A stretch of DNA of 64,000 bases, from contig NZ_BMRM01000008.1 in the NCBI RefSeq assembly GCF_014648635.1, positions 186,001 to 250,000 on the forward strand, given 5' to 3'. This DNA is from Streptomyces cinerochromogenes. GTDB lineage: Bacteria; Actinomycetota; Actinomycetes; Streptomycetales; Streptomycetaceae. Positions 40,718 through 49,999 of the stretch are shown one piece after another; the first letter of the stretch is position 1; every line of letters begins with the position of its first letter. Below the pieces are notes generated by a model, which made no database searches, was not told where the DNA came from, and worked only from the letters and a program-made list of their open reading frames with translations. The position numbers were made by a program, and so were the translations under genes.

Positions 40718-42151
40718 ATGACGCCCGACCGTGCCGACCGTGCCGCAGGACTCGTGGAGACCCGGCGTGCCCTTGCCGGCGGGGAGGTGACCTCCCGGGC
40801 CCTGGTGGAGGAGGCGCTGGCCCGGATCGAGGCCACGCAGCCGACGCTGAACGCCTTCCGGATCGTACGGGCCGAGGCCGCGCTCGCCGAAGCGGACGCC
40901 GCCGACCGGGAGTTGGCCGCCGGGGTGCGAAAGCCGCTGCTCGGGGTGCCGGTGGCGGTGAAGGACGACATGGACGTGGCGGGCGAGCCGACCGCGTTCG
41001 GCTGCCCGGGTTCGTTTCCGCCGGTGACCGCGGACGGGGAGGCGGTACGGCGGCTGCGCGCGGCCGGCGCGGTGATCGTCGGCAAGACGAACACGTGTGA
41101 GCTGGGGCAGTGGCCGTTCACCGAGGGGTCCGCGTTCGGGGAGACCCGCAACCCGTGGGACACCGGGCACACGCCCGGCGGCTCCTCGGGGGGTTCGGCC
41201 GCCGCCGTCGCCGCGGGGCTCGTCCCGGCCGCGCTCGGTTCCGACGGAGCCGGCTCGGTGCGCATCCCCGCCTCCTGGACCCGTCTGATCGGCATCAAAC
41301 CGCAGCGCGGGCGGATCTCGACCTGGCCGTGGGGCGAGTCCTTCCACGGCATCACGGTCAACGGCACCCTGGCCCGGACGGTCGCCGACGCAGCCCTGCT
41401 GCTGGACGCGGCGAGCGGCAACCACGATCGCGACCCGCACCGGCCGCCCGCGCTGACCGTGGCGGACGCGGTCGGCCGCGACCCGGGCCGGCTGCGCGTC
41501 GCCCTGTCCCTGAAGCCGCCGTTCACCGCCGTACCCGTCCGGCTGGACCCGGAGATCCGCGCCAGGGTCGTCGAACTCGCCGAGAAACTGGCGGAGTTGG
41601 GGCATGTGGTGGAGGAGGCCGACCCGCCGTACGGGCGGATCGGGCTGACCTTCGTGCCCCGGGCCACCGCCGGGATCGCCGAGCGGGTCCGCGAGACTCC
41701 CGACCCCGCGCTGCTCGACCCGCGCACCCGGGGGGCGGCCCGGCTCGGCCGGCTGCTGGGCGGGGCCCCGCTGCGGGCGGCCCGGCGCGCCGAGGCGGTG
41801 CTCCAGCGGCGGATCGGCGCGTTCTTCGGGTCGTACGACGTGGTCCTCGCGCCGACGACGGCCGTGCCCCCGCCCCGGATCGGCGCCTTCTCCCGGCTCG
41901 GCGGGCTGGCCACGGACCGTGCCATCATCGCCGCCTGCCCGTACGCCTGGCCGTGGAACGTCCTCGGCTGGCCGGGCGTGAACGTGCCCGCCGGGTTCGC
42001 CGGTCCCGGACTCCCGGTGGGCGCGCAGCTGCTGGGCCCGGCCCACAGCGAGCCGCTCCTGGTCTCCCTGGCCGCGCAGCTGGAGGCGGAGCTGCGCTGG
42101 CACGAGCTGTGGCCGCCGCTGCGGGCGGACGCGGACAGGCCGGTCGCGTGA
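40718..42151 (+). CDS. Amidase (amidase-signature family)
   Basis: A 477-residue amidase-signature hydrolase. The catalytic Lys is in PVAVKDDMDVAGEPT, and the cis-Ser and nucleophile Ser are in GGSSGGSAAAVAAGLVPAALG and the following GSDGAGSVRIP. It hydrolyses an amide, perhaps of a small xenobiotic or peptide; it is not a GatA since no gatB or gatC lies nearby. ATG 40718 follows GGAGG. The NfeD-like gene starts 26 bases later. Confidence 0.92.
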   Translation: MTPDRADRAAGLVETRRALAGGEVTSRALVEEALARIEATQPTLNAFRIVRAEAALAEADAADRELAAGVRKPLLGVPVAVKDDMDVAGEPTAFGCPGSFPPVTADGEAVRRLRAAGAVIVGKTNTCELGQWPFTEGSAFGETRNPWDTGHTPGGSSGGSAAAVAAGLVPAALGSDGAGSVRIPASWTRLIGIKPQRGRISTWPWGESFHGITVNGTLARTVADAALLLDAASGNHDRDPHRPPALTVADAVGRDPGRLRVALSLKPPFTAVPVRLDPEIRARVVELAEKLAELGHVVEEADPPYGRIGLTFVPRATAGIAERVRETPDPALLDPRTRGAARLGRLLGGAPLRAARRAEAVLQRRIGAFFGSYDVVLAPTTAVPPPRIGAFSRLGGLATDRAIIAACPYAWPWNVLGWPGVNVPAGFAGPGLPVGAQLLGPAHSEPLLVSLAAQLEAELRWHELWPPLRADADRPVA

Positions 42152-42177
42152 CGAAGTTCCGCCCGTACGCTGGGGCC

Positions 42178-42396
42178 ATGGAAGACGCGTCGATGGTCGG
42201 GCTGATGGGGCGGGTGACGGGGACGGTCGGGCCCGGGCTGGTCGGCGAGGTGATCGTGCGGGTGCGCGGTGGCGCGGAGCACTTCCTCGCCTACCCGGCC
42301 GACGGCACGGCCCGGATCGTGACCGGGACGGTGGTGATGGTCGTGGAGCACCTGCCGCCGAGGACGGTCTACGTCACGGCCGCGTACGACAGTTGA
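42178..42396 (+). CDS. Small NfeD/OB-fold-like protein (72 aa)
   Basis: A 72-residue protein, MGRVTGTVGPGLVGEVIVRV then YPADGTARIVTGTVVMVVE, with the beta pattern of the OB domain of NfeD proteins. It lacks the membrane part of full-length NfeD. NfeD OB proteins pair with flotillins, and the flotillin gene follows 133 bases later, which supports the call. Confidence 0.75.
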   Translation: MEDASMVGLMGRVTGTVGPGLVGEVIVRVRGGAEHFLAYPADGTARIVTGTVVMVVEHLPPRTVYVTAAYDS

Positions 42397-42529
42397 GCAG
42401 CCGTCGCCCCAGGTGAGGGCGGTCCGCGTCAAGATTGTGACAAGGTGTCGCCGGTGTCTTCACCCCGGGCCCCGGCAGGCGCACACTCCCTTCGTTCGGT
42501 GCCGAACGGGCACCATGCAAAGGGGGCGT

Positions 42530-44017
42530 ATGCCGATGGTTGTCGGCGTCGTTGCGGGGACGGTCGTCGTGGCCGTCCTCGTGTTGATCGGTCTGTTCAA
42601 GCTGATGTGGCGGGTCGCCGAGCCGAACGAGGCGCTCGTCATCTCCGGGTCCAAGCACCGTACCGAGGGCCTTGAGGAGGGCATGGGCTTCCGCATCGTC
42701 ACGGGACGGGGCACGCTCGTGCTGCCCGGGATCCAGGCGGTGCGCAGGCTCTCGCTGGACCTGAACGAGACCGAGCTGCACGTGGACTGCGTGACGCACC
42801 AGGGCATTCCGCTGAAGGTGCGGGGCGTGGTCATCTTCAAGGTGGGCGACGACTTCGTGTCGATCGCGAACGCGGCCCGCCGGTTCCTGGACCAGCAGCG
42901 GCTGATGGCGGAGCGGGTGCACAACGTCTTCGCCGGTCATCTGCGGTCCATCGTGGGCGGGTTGACGGTCGAGGACATGATCCGCGACCGGGAGAAGCTG
43001 ACCGGGCAGACCCGGGCGGCCTGCGGCACGGAGATGGAGAAGCTCGGCCTGATCGTGGACTCGCTGCAGATCCACGAGATCGAGGACCCGACCGGGTACA
43101 TCCAGAACCTGGCCATGCCGCACGCGGCGGCCGTGCAGCGGGACGCGCGGATCGCGCAGGCGGAGGCGAACCGGCTGGCCACGGAGGCCGAGCAGCAGTC
43201 GTTCGCGCGGATGGCCGAGGCCACCCGGGACAGCGAGATCCTGCAGGCCGGCTACCAGGCCGAGCGGGACAAGGCGGCGGCGAAGGCCCAGCAGGCCGGG
43301 CCGCTCGCCGCGGCGGCGGCCCGCCAGGAGGTCGTCGTGCAGGAGACCCGGGTCGCCGAGCTGGAGGCGCACCGGCGGGAACAGCAGCTCCAGGCGGACG
43401 TCCGCAAGCCGGCCGACGCCAAGGCGTACGAGAAGCGGACGCTGGCCGAGGCCGAGCGCGACGCGCGGATCTCGGCGGCGCAGGCGAAGGCGAAGGAGAC
43501 GGAGCTGGCCGCGGCGGCCGAGGCGACCCGGGTGAAGGCCGCCGCGGCGGCCGAGGCGGAGGCGACCAAGAGCCGGGGCGCGGCGACCGCCGACGCCACC
43601 CGGGCCACCGGTGAGGCCGAGGCCGCTGCCGCGCAGGCGAAGGGTCTGGCGGAGGCCGAGGCGACCCGGGCGCAGGGTCTGGCCGAGGCGGAGGCCATCA
43701 AGGCCCGGGCCGCGGCCCTCGCGGAGAACCAGGAGGCGGTCGTCGCCCAGCAACTCGCGGAGAAGTGGCCGGAGATCGTCCAGGCCGGCGCGTCCGCCTT
43801 CGGCAACGTCGACAACATGGTGCTGCTCAACGGCGCCGACGGCATGGGCGAGTTGTTCGCCAAGGCGCTCACCATGGGCGGCACGGGACTGGGCCTGGCC
43901 CGGAAGCTGCTCGCCACGATGGACGGCAACGGACAGCCGGTGAACGGCGGTTCCCCCTCCCTCAACGGCGTGGCGTCGCCCCCGCCGCAGAAGGTGCCGG
44001 TGGACCGGGAGAGCTGA
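42530..44017 (+). CDS. Flotillin-like SPFH protein
   Basis: A 495-residue membrane-scaffold protein. An N-terminal hydrophobic helix (VGVVAGTVVVAVLVLIGLF) is followed by an SPFH domain (residues 30-190: NEALVISGSKHRTEG, VHNVFAGHLRSIVGGLTVE), then a long Ala/Glu coiled coil (200-420) rich in EAEATR repeats and a C-terminal Gly-rich tail. Flotillins organise membrane microdomains. Start ATG 42530 has AAAGGGGG upstream; ATG 42515 is possible. An inverted repeat CGTTCGG-TG-CCGAACG lies at 42493-42508. A strong hairpin follows the stop. Confidence 0.92.
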   Translation: MPMVVGVVAGTVVVAVLVLIGLFKLMWRVAEPNEALVISGSKHRTEGLEEGMGFRIVTGRGTLVLPGIQAVRRLSLDLNETELHVDCVTHQGIPLKVRGVVIFKVGDDFVSIANAARRFLDQQRLMAERVHNVFAGHLRSIVGGLTVEDMIRDREKLTGQTRAACGTEMEKLGLIVDSLQIHEIEDPTGYIQNLAMPHAAAVQRDARIAQAEANRLATEAEQQSFARMAEATRDSEILQAGYQAERDKAAAKAQQAGPLAAAAARQEVVVQETRVAELEAHRREQQLQADVRKPADAKAYEKRTLAEAERDARISAAQAKAKETELAAAAEATRVKAAAAAEAEATKSRGAATADATRATGEAEAAAAQAKGLAEAEATRAQGLAEAEAIKARAAALAENQEAVVAQQLAEKWPEIVQAGASAFGNVDNMVLLNGADGMGELFAKALTMGGTGLGLARKLLATMDGNGQPVNGGSPSLNGVASPPPQKVPVDRES

Positions 44018-44033
44018 GGAAGCGCTGTCACAC

Positions 44034-44067
44034 GCGGCCGGGGCCCCTCACCAGGGGCCCCGGCCGC
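44034..44067. terminator. Strong hairpin terminator after the flotillin gene
   Basis: Perfect 14-base arms (GCGGCCGGGGCCCC and its complement) around TCACCA, 16 bases after the flotillin stop. The minus-strand reading frame from 44295 runs into it. Confidence 0.9.
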
Positions 44068-44076
44068 ACGTCTGCA

Positions 44077-44295
44077 CCCCAGGGCGATCAGGGCACCGGC
44101 CTTGAGCACCTCCAGCGCCACGTACCCCAGGTGGCTGCGCGAGCGGGGCGGGTCCTCGCCCGCGAGGACCCGGTCCGACCTGCGGTTGAGGCGGGGGCGG
44201 ACGACGGCCGGCTGGGCGACGAGCAGCGCCGCCACCGCCGCGGTCGGGCCGAAGACCCCGGCCGGTGCGTCCCCCACGGCGACGGCGGGGGGCAT
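44077..44295 (-). pseudogene. 3'-truncated small membrane protein gene
   Basis: ATG 44293-44295 has a good GGAAGG site, and the first 73 residues look genuine: a hydrophobic helix (VFGPTAAVAALLVAQPAVV), RPRLNRRSDRVLAGEDPPRS, and a second hydrophobic segment (GYVALEVLKAGALIALG). After that the frame enters the flotillin terminator and continues antisense to the flotillin gene until 43252, with no plausible end. A stop in another frame lies at 44048-44050. I read this as a gene that lost its 3' end or suffered a frameshift. It follows the HTH regulator gene on the same strand. The family is not identified. Confidence 0.5.
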
Positions 44296-44361
44296 GGGCG
44301 GGGGCCTTCCTGCGGTGGGGGCGGAGTGGTGGAGAGGGGGTCGCGGCGGGGTCGGCGTGGG

Positions 44362-45027
44362 TCAGCCGTCCGGCGCTCCGGCCAGGTGGGCCACGCAGGA
44401 GTCGGGTTCGGCGAACGGTTCCAGCGCGGTGGCCGTCACGGGTGCGCCCAGCCGCGCCAGTGCCCCCTGCATCAGGCCCAGGTGGAGCGGACACACCAAC
44501 CGGCTTTGCTCCTCGGCGAGTTCGAGGAAGGGGCAGTGCCGCAGCCGGATCCGCTCCGGCGGCCCGTGCTCGCCCCCTTCCGGCTGCGGTGCGAAGCCCA
44601 GGCCGTCCAGCAGGCCGAGCAGCCGGGCGACCGACCGCTCGGGCGTCGGGGGTTCGTCCGGCGGGAGGGGATCGGTCAGGAAGCGGCCCCAGGAACGGCC
44701 CGCCTCCGTCAGCTCCGCCCGGGCCTCGGCCGGGTCGGCGGTCGCCCACCGGCTGAGCAGCATGCGGGCGAGCAGCCGGTAGTCGCGCGGGCCGCCGCGG
44801 TCCATGCCGGGCCGCGCGGTGTAGACGGTACGGGGCCGGCCGCGGCCCGAGGGCGCCTCGGTACGGCGCTCCACCCGGCCGTCGGCCACCAGGGCGTCCA
44901 GGTGGAACCGCACGCTGTTGGGGTGCAGCCCCATCCGCTCGGCGGTCTCCGCGACGCCGAGCGGCGCGGGCGCGGCACGCAGCACGTCCAGCACTTCCCG
45001 GCGGCGCGGGCTCTCCCGCGTGCTCAC
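44362..45027 (-). CDS. HTH regulator with Cys-rich, possibly Fe-S, C-terminus
   Basis: A 221-residue regulator. The winged helix is APLGVAETAERMGLHPNSVRFHLDALV with wing RGRPRTVYTA (first helix part AETAERMGLHPNSVRFHLD). The C-terminal domain contains LRHCPFLELA, SRLVCPLHLGLMQG and EPDSCVAHL, three Cys spaced much like SufR-type iron-sulfur regulators. It probably senses redox or iron-sulfur status, by analogy. It is divergent from the cupin gene; the gap holds an AT-rich block (TTGTATTAATTGTAAAG at 45071). The truncated membrane protein gene follows on the same strand. Confidence 0.8.
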   Translation of the reverse strand: MSTRESPRRREVLDVLRAAPAPLGVAETAERMGLHPNSVRFHLDALVADGRVERRTEAPSGRGRPRTVYTARPGMDRGGPRDYRLLARMLLSRWATADPAEARAELTEAGRSWGRFLTDPLPPDEPPTPERSVARLLGLLDGLGFAPQPEGGEHGPPERIRLRHCPFLELAEEQSRLVCPLHLGLMQGALARLGAPVTATALEPFAEPDSCVAHLAGAPDG

Positions 45028-45130
45028 GTCCGGTACCCCTCTCCCACCGCCCCTTTTTCACGAATCCTACTTGTATTAATTGTAAAGTGGGCGGTGTGGG
45101 GCAGGACAGCAGGAGCGAGAGGAACACCAG

Positions 45131-45577
45131 ATGACGTCGCCGTCCGCGATGGACACCATGCCGGCCGGCCGCACGGCGACCGACCCGCGCGTCCTGTGCG
45201 ACATCCGCGCGCTGGCCGAGGCGCCGCCGGCGGCGTCCGGCGTGCTGTGGAAGCTCGCGGAGAGCGGACGTCAGCTCGACGCGAACGTGGTCCGGCTGGC
45301 CCCCGGCGCGCGGATCGCGGCGCACACCGAGGCGCAGCTGGACGTGCTGGTCCTGGTCGTCGCCGGGGACGGGACGCTCGGCAACGGCACCCCGGACGCG
45401 GCGGAGCCGGTCGCCGAGGGCGCCCTGGTCTGGCTGCCGCACGGCGCCGCCCGCAGCATCACCGCCGGTACGGCCGGACTGACGTACGTGACCGTGCACG
45501 GCCGGCGTCCGGGCATGCGGATCGGTCCGCGCCCCGGCATGACACCGGCCCTGACCCCCGGCGCCGCCGCCGAGTGA
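45131..45577 (+). CDS. Cupin-domain protein (148 aa)
   Basis: A small single-cupin protein: RIAAHTEAQLDVLVLVVAGDG and GALVWLPHGAARSITA are the two cupin motifs. The first keeps one His and a Glu, but the second lacks a second metal His in the standard place, so metal binding may be weak. It is divergent from the Cys-rich HTH regulator and is likely its target. Its function is unknown. Confidence 0.8.
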   Translation: MTSPSAMDTMPAGRTATDPRVLCDIRALAEAPPAASGVLWKLAESGRQLDANVVRLAPGARIAAHTEAQLDVLVLVVAGDGTLGNGTPDAAEPVAEGALVWLPHGAARSITAGTAGLTYVTVHGRRPGMRIGPRPGMTPALTPGAAAE

Positions 45578-45642
45578 CGCTCGGGCAGCCGCGCAAGGCA
45601 CGGGCGCCCGGCGCGAGTTGCGCGGACCACTAAGGTGCCCCC

Positions 45643-46089
45643 GTGAGCACGTTTACCGAAGAGACCGTTCCCGGCCGCCGCGGCCCGCACGCCACCACCG
45701 AGGCCGACCCGCGCGAGGTCGGCCGGGTGCGCACCGAGTACTCCCCGGCCCACGACGGCGACCCGGATCCCGGGGAGATCGTGTGGACCTGGGTGCCCTT
45801 CGAGGAGAACGACGGCCGGGGCAAGGACCGCCCGGTGCTGGTCGTGGCCCGGGAGGCGGCGGGGACGTTCCTCGCCGTGCAGCTCTCCAGCAAGCGGCAC
45901 GACGGGGACCGCGAGTGGGTGGCGATCGGCAGCGGGCCCTGGGACCGTTCGGGCCGGGACTCGTGGGTGGACGTGGACCGGGTGCTGCGGCTGCACGAGG
46001 AGGGTATGCGCCGGGAGGCGTGCGCCCTGGACCGTATGCGCTTCGACCTGGTCCGCAGGCGCCTGCACGAGCGCTACGGCTGGACCTGA
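45643..46089 (+). CDS. PemK/MazF-fold protein
   Basis: A 148-residue protein. The core PGEIVWTWVPFEENDGRGKDRPVLVVA and FLAVQLSSKRHDGDREWVAIG matches PemK-like toxins (GDIxWxxxP then KxRPxLVV). An N-terminal extension of about 40 residues precedes it. No antitoxin gene is adjacent, and streptomycete homologues often stand alone, so toxicity is unproven. Start GTG 45643 behind AAGGTG. Confidence 0.75.
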   Translation: MSTFTEETVPGRRGPHATTEADPREVGRVRTEYSPAHDGDPDPGEIVWTWVPFEENDGRGKDRPVLVVAREAAGTFLAVQLSSKRHDGDREWVAIGSGPWDRSGRDSWVDVDRVLRLHEEGMRREACALDRMRFDLVRRRLHERYGWT

Positions 46090-46140
46090 CCGGCCCGGCC
46101 ACCGGCCACCGCCGTCGGGCACCGGCGACCGGCATAGGGC

Positions 46141-46175
46141 ACCGGCCACCGGCCACCGGCCACCGGCCACCGGCC
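46141..46175. repeat. Seven-base tandem repeat
   Basis: Five exact copies of ACCGGCC, with related copies starting at 46100. It lies between the convergent PemK-like and TIGR02452 genes and may fold as alternating GGCC stems. Confidence 0.9.
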
Positions 46176-46180
46176 GGACG

Positions 46181-47032
46181 CTACGGAAAGGCCCGCACGA
46201 ACGCCTCCCGGACGACGGCCCCCCGCGTCCGGTCGAGCACCCCGAACACCACGTGCTCGAAGGTGCGGGCGAACCGCCCGCCGGGCCCCAGCAGCGTCCG
46301 GAAGGCGCCCGCGACCTGCGCCGGGTCGTTCTGGAAGACGCCACAGCCCCAGGCCCCCAGGACCAGGCGCCGGTAGCCGTGGGCCGCGGCGGTCTCCAGG
46401 ACGCGCTCGGCGCGTTCGGCCAGGGCGCCGGGGATCGCGGCGGCCCGCTCCGGCGCCGTACGCCGGATGACGCCCGCGTTGGGGGCGGCGGCCGTCAGGA
46501 AGCCGGCCGGGAACGGCTCGGCGAGCAGCCGGCCCCGGTCGTCGCGGAAGACGGGGACGGCCGGGGAGTGGATCACCCGGTCCGTGTAGAACGGGTCGCG
46601 GTCGGCGCGGTGGTGGTCGTAGAAGGCACGGGCCGTCAGCAGGCAGGTGTGCAGCGCGGAGGCGCGGCACAGGGCCTCCTCCTGGGCCTGCGCGCCGTTG
46701 AGATACCCGCCGCCCGGGTTCCGGGCGGAGGCGAAGTTCAGGACGGCGACGGGGGCGGACGCGTCGGCCAGGCGGCGGGCCGCCTCCAGGCTGCTCTCGC
46801 CGGTGACCTCGAAGACCGTGCCGCTCACGGGCGGTGCCGCCGGCACCGGGACCGGTGCGGGCCCGAACATCCGGGTGCCCGCCCGCGCGGCCTCGACCGC
46901 GTCCGCGAGCACCACCTCCCGACCGCCCGTCTCCGGGCCGCCCCTCTCCCGACCGTCCACCGGCGCCCGGTACCGGCCCGCGGCCACGATCCGTTCCGTC
47001 TCCTCGGCGATCCCGCGCAGGCGCGCGCTCAC
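46181..47032 (-). CDS. TIGR02452-family macro-domain protein
   Basis: A 283-residue protein with the poly(ADP-ribose) glycohydrolase-like signature VLNFASARNPGGGYLNGAQ, then AQEEALCRASAL and VLGAWGCGVFQNDP. TIGR02452 proteins are bacterial PARG-like hydrolases thought to remove ADP-ribose. The two acidic residues after the Gly-rich loop (AQEEAL) match the catalytic Glu pair. Start GTG 47030-47032; earlier in-frame starts are not supported. It is divergent from the egt operon. Confidence 0.88.
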   Translation of the reverse strand: MSARLRGIAEETERIVAAGRYRAPVDGRERGGPETGGREVVLADAVEAARAGTRMFGPAPVPVPAAPPVSGTVFEVTGESSLEAARRLADASAPVAVLNFASARNPGGGYLNGAQAQEEALCRASALHTCLLTARAFYDHHRADRDPFYTDRVIHSPAVPVFRDDRGRLLAEPFPAGFLTAAAPNAGVIRRTAPERAAAIPGALAERAERVLETAAAHGYRRLVLGAWGCGVFQNDPAQVAGAFRTLLGPGGRFARTFEHVVFGVLDRTRGAVVREAFVRAFP

Positions 47033-47312
47033 GGCGCCACCCCCGTGGGCGCCACGACCGCGGCCCGCGCGGTCTCCCCCGTCGTGCTCATGCAGGCATC
47101 CTGGGTGATGCTGGTGATGCGGTGCAACGGAGTTTCCCGCGCCCGGAACGGTCAACGGCCCGGAAAACACACGGGGAAACGGAGGTGGCGGATCCGGAAC
47201 GTCCGGGTTGGCACCCTTGTGCGAATCGGCTCGAGGGTTTTGGGTGGGACGAGCGCATGCCCGGCCCACACCCCGGGCCGATGGCATGGTGGAACTTCAG
47301 GAGGATCCCGAC

Positions 47313-48656
47313 ATGTCCGATACGCAGAGCGACGGCGGTGACTGTACGGAGCACCGCACCGCCGTCACCGAGGCCGAGGTGGAGGCCCTGGTCCGGGGCA
47401 TCTGCTTCAAGACCGGGCCGCCCCGCACCCTCGGTGTCGAGCTGGAGTGGCTGGTCCACTCGCTGGAGCTGCCGCAGCTCCCGGTCTCACCCGAACGGCT
47501 CGAAGCGGCCTACGCCGCCGTGCGGGCCGTACCCCTCGGTTCGGCGCTCACCGTCGAACCCGGAGGCCAGCTGGAGCTGAGTTCGCCGCCCGCCGCCTCC
47601 CTCATGGAGTGCGTCGACACCGTCTCCGCCGACCTGGACGCCGTCCGGGCCGTGCTGGCGGAGGACGGGCTGGGCCTCGCGGGCATCGGCCACGACCCCT
47701 GGCACGCCCCGCGCAGGTTCCTGCACGAGCCCCGCTACGACGCCATGGAGACCTGCCTGGACCGCACCGGTCCGGCCGGCCGGCACATGATGTGCGCCTC
47801 GGCGTCCGTCCAGGTCTGCGTGGACGCCGGCCACGAGGAGCCCGGCCCGCTGGGGCACGCCCGGCGCTGGCGGCTGGCGCACCTGCTGGGCGCGGTCCTG
47901 GTGGCCGCGTTCGCCAACTCGCCGCTGGTCGGCGGGCGGCCCACGGGCTGGCAGTCCACCCGGCAGCTGATATGGAGGGAGATCGGTGCCGGCCGGGCCG
48001 GCGCTCCCCCGCTGGACGGCGAGCCCCGGGCCGCCTGGGCCCGGCACGTGCTGGACTCGCCGGTGATGTGCGTCCGCCGGGACAGCGGGCCCTGGGAGGT
48101 GCCCGAGGGACTCACCTTCCGGGAGTGGACCCGCTCCGGCGGGCCCCGGCCGCCCACCCGGGCGGACCTGGACTACCACCTGACCACCCTGTTCCCGCCG
48201 GTCCGGCCCCGCGGCCATCTGGAGCTGCGGATGATCGACGCGCAGCCCGGCGAGGACGGCTGGCTCGTGCCGCTCGCGGTGACGGCGGCGCTGTTCGACG
48301 ACCCGCAGGCCACCGAGACCGCCTACCGGGCCGTGAAACCGCTGGCCGAACGGGCCCTGCACATCCCCGCACCGCACAACCCGCTGTGGGTGGACGCGGC
48401 CCGGCACGGGCTCGCCGACCCGGAGCTGCGCGAGGCCGCCGACACCTGTTTCGCGGCGGCCCTGGAGGCGCTGCCCCGGCTCGGTGCCACCACCCGCATC
48501 ACCGACGCGGTGGCGGCCCACCGGGACCGCTACGTCGCCCGGGGCCGCTGCCCGGCCGACGACCTGCTGGACCGGCTGCCCGCCGCGGACCCGCCCCGTT
48601 CCGGCCCGGCCGGGGGCACCCCCACCGCCCACCGGAGGAAGGACATCCGTACATGA
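47313..48656 (+). CDS. egtA: Glutamate-cysteine ligase EgtA
   Basis: A 447-residue GCS2-family ligase making gamma-glutamylcysteine for ergothioneine. TLGVELEWLVHSLEL holds the metal-binding Glu, HMMCASASVQVCVDAG and LELRMIDAQPGEDGW are the conserved core. ATG 47313 follows CAGGAGG. It is the first gene of egtABCD; ATGA overlap with egtB. No operator is obvious in the 280-base gap upstream. Confidence 0.95.
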   Translation: MSDTQSDGGDCTEHRTAVTEAEVEALVRGICFKTGPPRTLGVELEWLVHSLELPQLPVSPERLEAAYAAVRAVPLGSALTVEPGGQLELSSPPAASLMECVDTVSADLDAVRAVLAEDGLGLAGIGHDPWHAPRRFLHEPRYDAMETCLDRTGPAGRHMMCASASVQVCVDAGHEEPGPLGHARRWRLAHLLGAVLVAAFANSPLVGGRPTGWQSTRQLIWREIGAGRAGAPPLDGEPRAAWARHVLDSPVMCVRRDSGPWEVPEGLTFREWTRSGGPRPPTRADLDYHLTTLFPPVRPRGHLELRMIDAQPGEDGWLVPLAVTAALFDDPQATETAYRAVKPLAERALHIPAPHNPLWVDAARHGLADPELREAADTCFAAALEALPRLGATTRITDAVAAHRDRYVARGRCPADDLLDRLPAADPPRSGPAGGTPTAHRRKDIRT

Positions 48657-49999
48657 CCGCCCCCGAGACGGAGACCACGGCGACGGAGACCACGGCGACG
48701 GACACGGAGGCGCTGCGGGAGCGCGCGCTGGCCTCCCTGACCACCGCCCGGGACCGCACCACGCTGCTGACCTCCTGCGTCGACGAGCCGGACCTCACCG
48801 CCCAGCACTCCCCGCTGATGTCCCCGCTGGTGTGGGACCTGGCGCACATCGGCAACCAGGAGGAGCTGTGGCTGCTGCGGGCCGTCGGCGGCCGGGAGGC
48901 GATGCGGCCCGAGATCGACGGCCTGTACGACGCCTTCGAGCATCCGCGGGCCGAACGTCCCTCGCTGCCGCTGCTGCCACCCGCCGAGGCCCGCCGTTAC
49001 GCGGCCGAGGTGCGCGGCCGGGCGCTGGACCTGCTGGAGGCGGTGGACTTCCACGGCGCCCGGCTGACCGAGGCCGGCTTCGCCTTCGGCATGATCGCCC
49101 AGCACGAACAGCAGCACGACGAGACCATGCTGATCACCCATCAGCTGCGGAAGGGGCCGCAGGCCCTGACCGCCCCGGACCCGGAGCCGGTCCCGCTGTT
49201 CACCGGTCCGGCCGAAGTCCTCGTCCCCGGCGGCCCGTTCACCATGGGCACCTCCAGTGAGCCCTGGGCGCTGGACAACGAACGCCCGGCGCACCCGCGG
49301 GACGTGGCGCCGTTCTGGATCGACACCACCCCGGTGACGAACGCGGCGTACCAGGCGTTCATCGAGGACGGCGGCTACGACACCGAACGCTGGTGGACGC
49401 CGGAGGGCTGGGCGCACATCAGGCAGCACTCCATCACGGCCCCGCTGTTCTGGCGGCGGGACGGCGGCCAGTGGCTCAGGCGCCGGTTCGGGATCACGGA
49501 GCCGGTCCCGCCGGACGAGCCGGTGCTGCACGTGTGCTGGTACGAGGCGGACGCCTACGCCCGCTGGGCCGGCCGGCGGCTGCCCACCGAGACGGAGTGG
49601 GAGAAGGCGGCCCGCTTCGACCCGGCGACCGGCCGCTCGCGGCGCTACCCGTGGGGTGACGCCGACCCGGCACCGGAGCACGCCAACCTGGGCCAGCGGC
49701 ACCTGAGGCCCGCCCCGGCCGGCAGCTACCCGGCCGGTGAGTCACCGCTCGGGGTACGCCAGTTGATCGGCGACGTGTGGGAGTGGACGGCGAGCGACTT
49801 CCTGCCGTACCCGGGCTTCAGGGCCTTCCCGTACAAGGAGTACTCCGAGGTGTTCTTCGGCCCGGAGCACAAGGTGCTGCGCGGCGGTTCGTTCGCCGTG
49901 GACCCGGTGGCCTGCCGGGGCACGTTCCGCAACTGGGACTACCCGATCCGCCGGCAGATCTTCTCCGGTTTCCGCACCGCCCGTTCGGAGGCCGTCTGA
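48653..49999 (+). CDS. egtB: Ergothioneine sulfoxide synthase EgtB
   Basis: A 448-residue non-heme iron enzyme that joins gamma-glutamylcysteine to hercynine. The N-terminal DinB-like domain has the iron-ligand pattern WDLAHIGNQEELW and AQHEQQHDETML (HxxxH-type His). The C-terminal formylglycine-generating-type domain has FTMGTS, RLPTETEWEKAARFD, GDVWEWTASDF and VLRGGSFA. Both junctions overlap (ATGA with egtA, TGATG with egtC). Confidence 0.96.
   Translation: MTAPETETTATETTATDTEALRERALASLTTARDRTTLLTSCVDEPDLTAQHSPLMSPLVWDLAHIGNQEELWLLRAVGGREAMRPEIDGLYDAFEHPRAERPSLPLLPPAEARRYAAEVRGRALDLLEAVDFHGARLTEAGFAFGMIAQHEQQHDETMLITHQLRKGPQALTAPDPEPVPLFTGPAEVLVPGGPFTMGTSSEPWALDNERPAHPRDVAPFWIDTTPVTNAAYQAFIEDGGYDTERWWTPEGWAHIRQHSITAPLFWRRDGGQWLRRRFGITEPVPPDEPVLHVCWYEADAYARWAGRRLPTETEWEKAARFDPATGRSRRYPWGDADPAPEHANLGQRHLRPAPAGSYPAGESPLGVRQLIGDVWEWTASDFLPYPGFRAFPYKEYSEVFFGPEHKVLRGGSFAVDPVACRGTFRNWDYPIRRQIFSGFRTARSEAV

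Noticed and set aside
46097..46180. Possible CRISPR-like array from the regular ACCGGCC repeats
   Set aside because: The unit is seven bases with no spacers; this is a simple tandem repeat.
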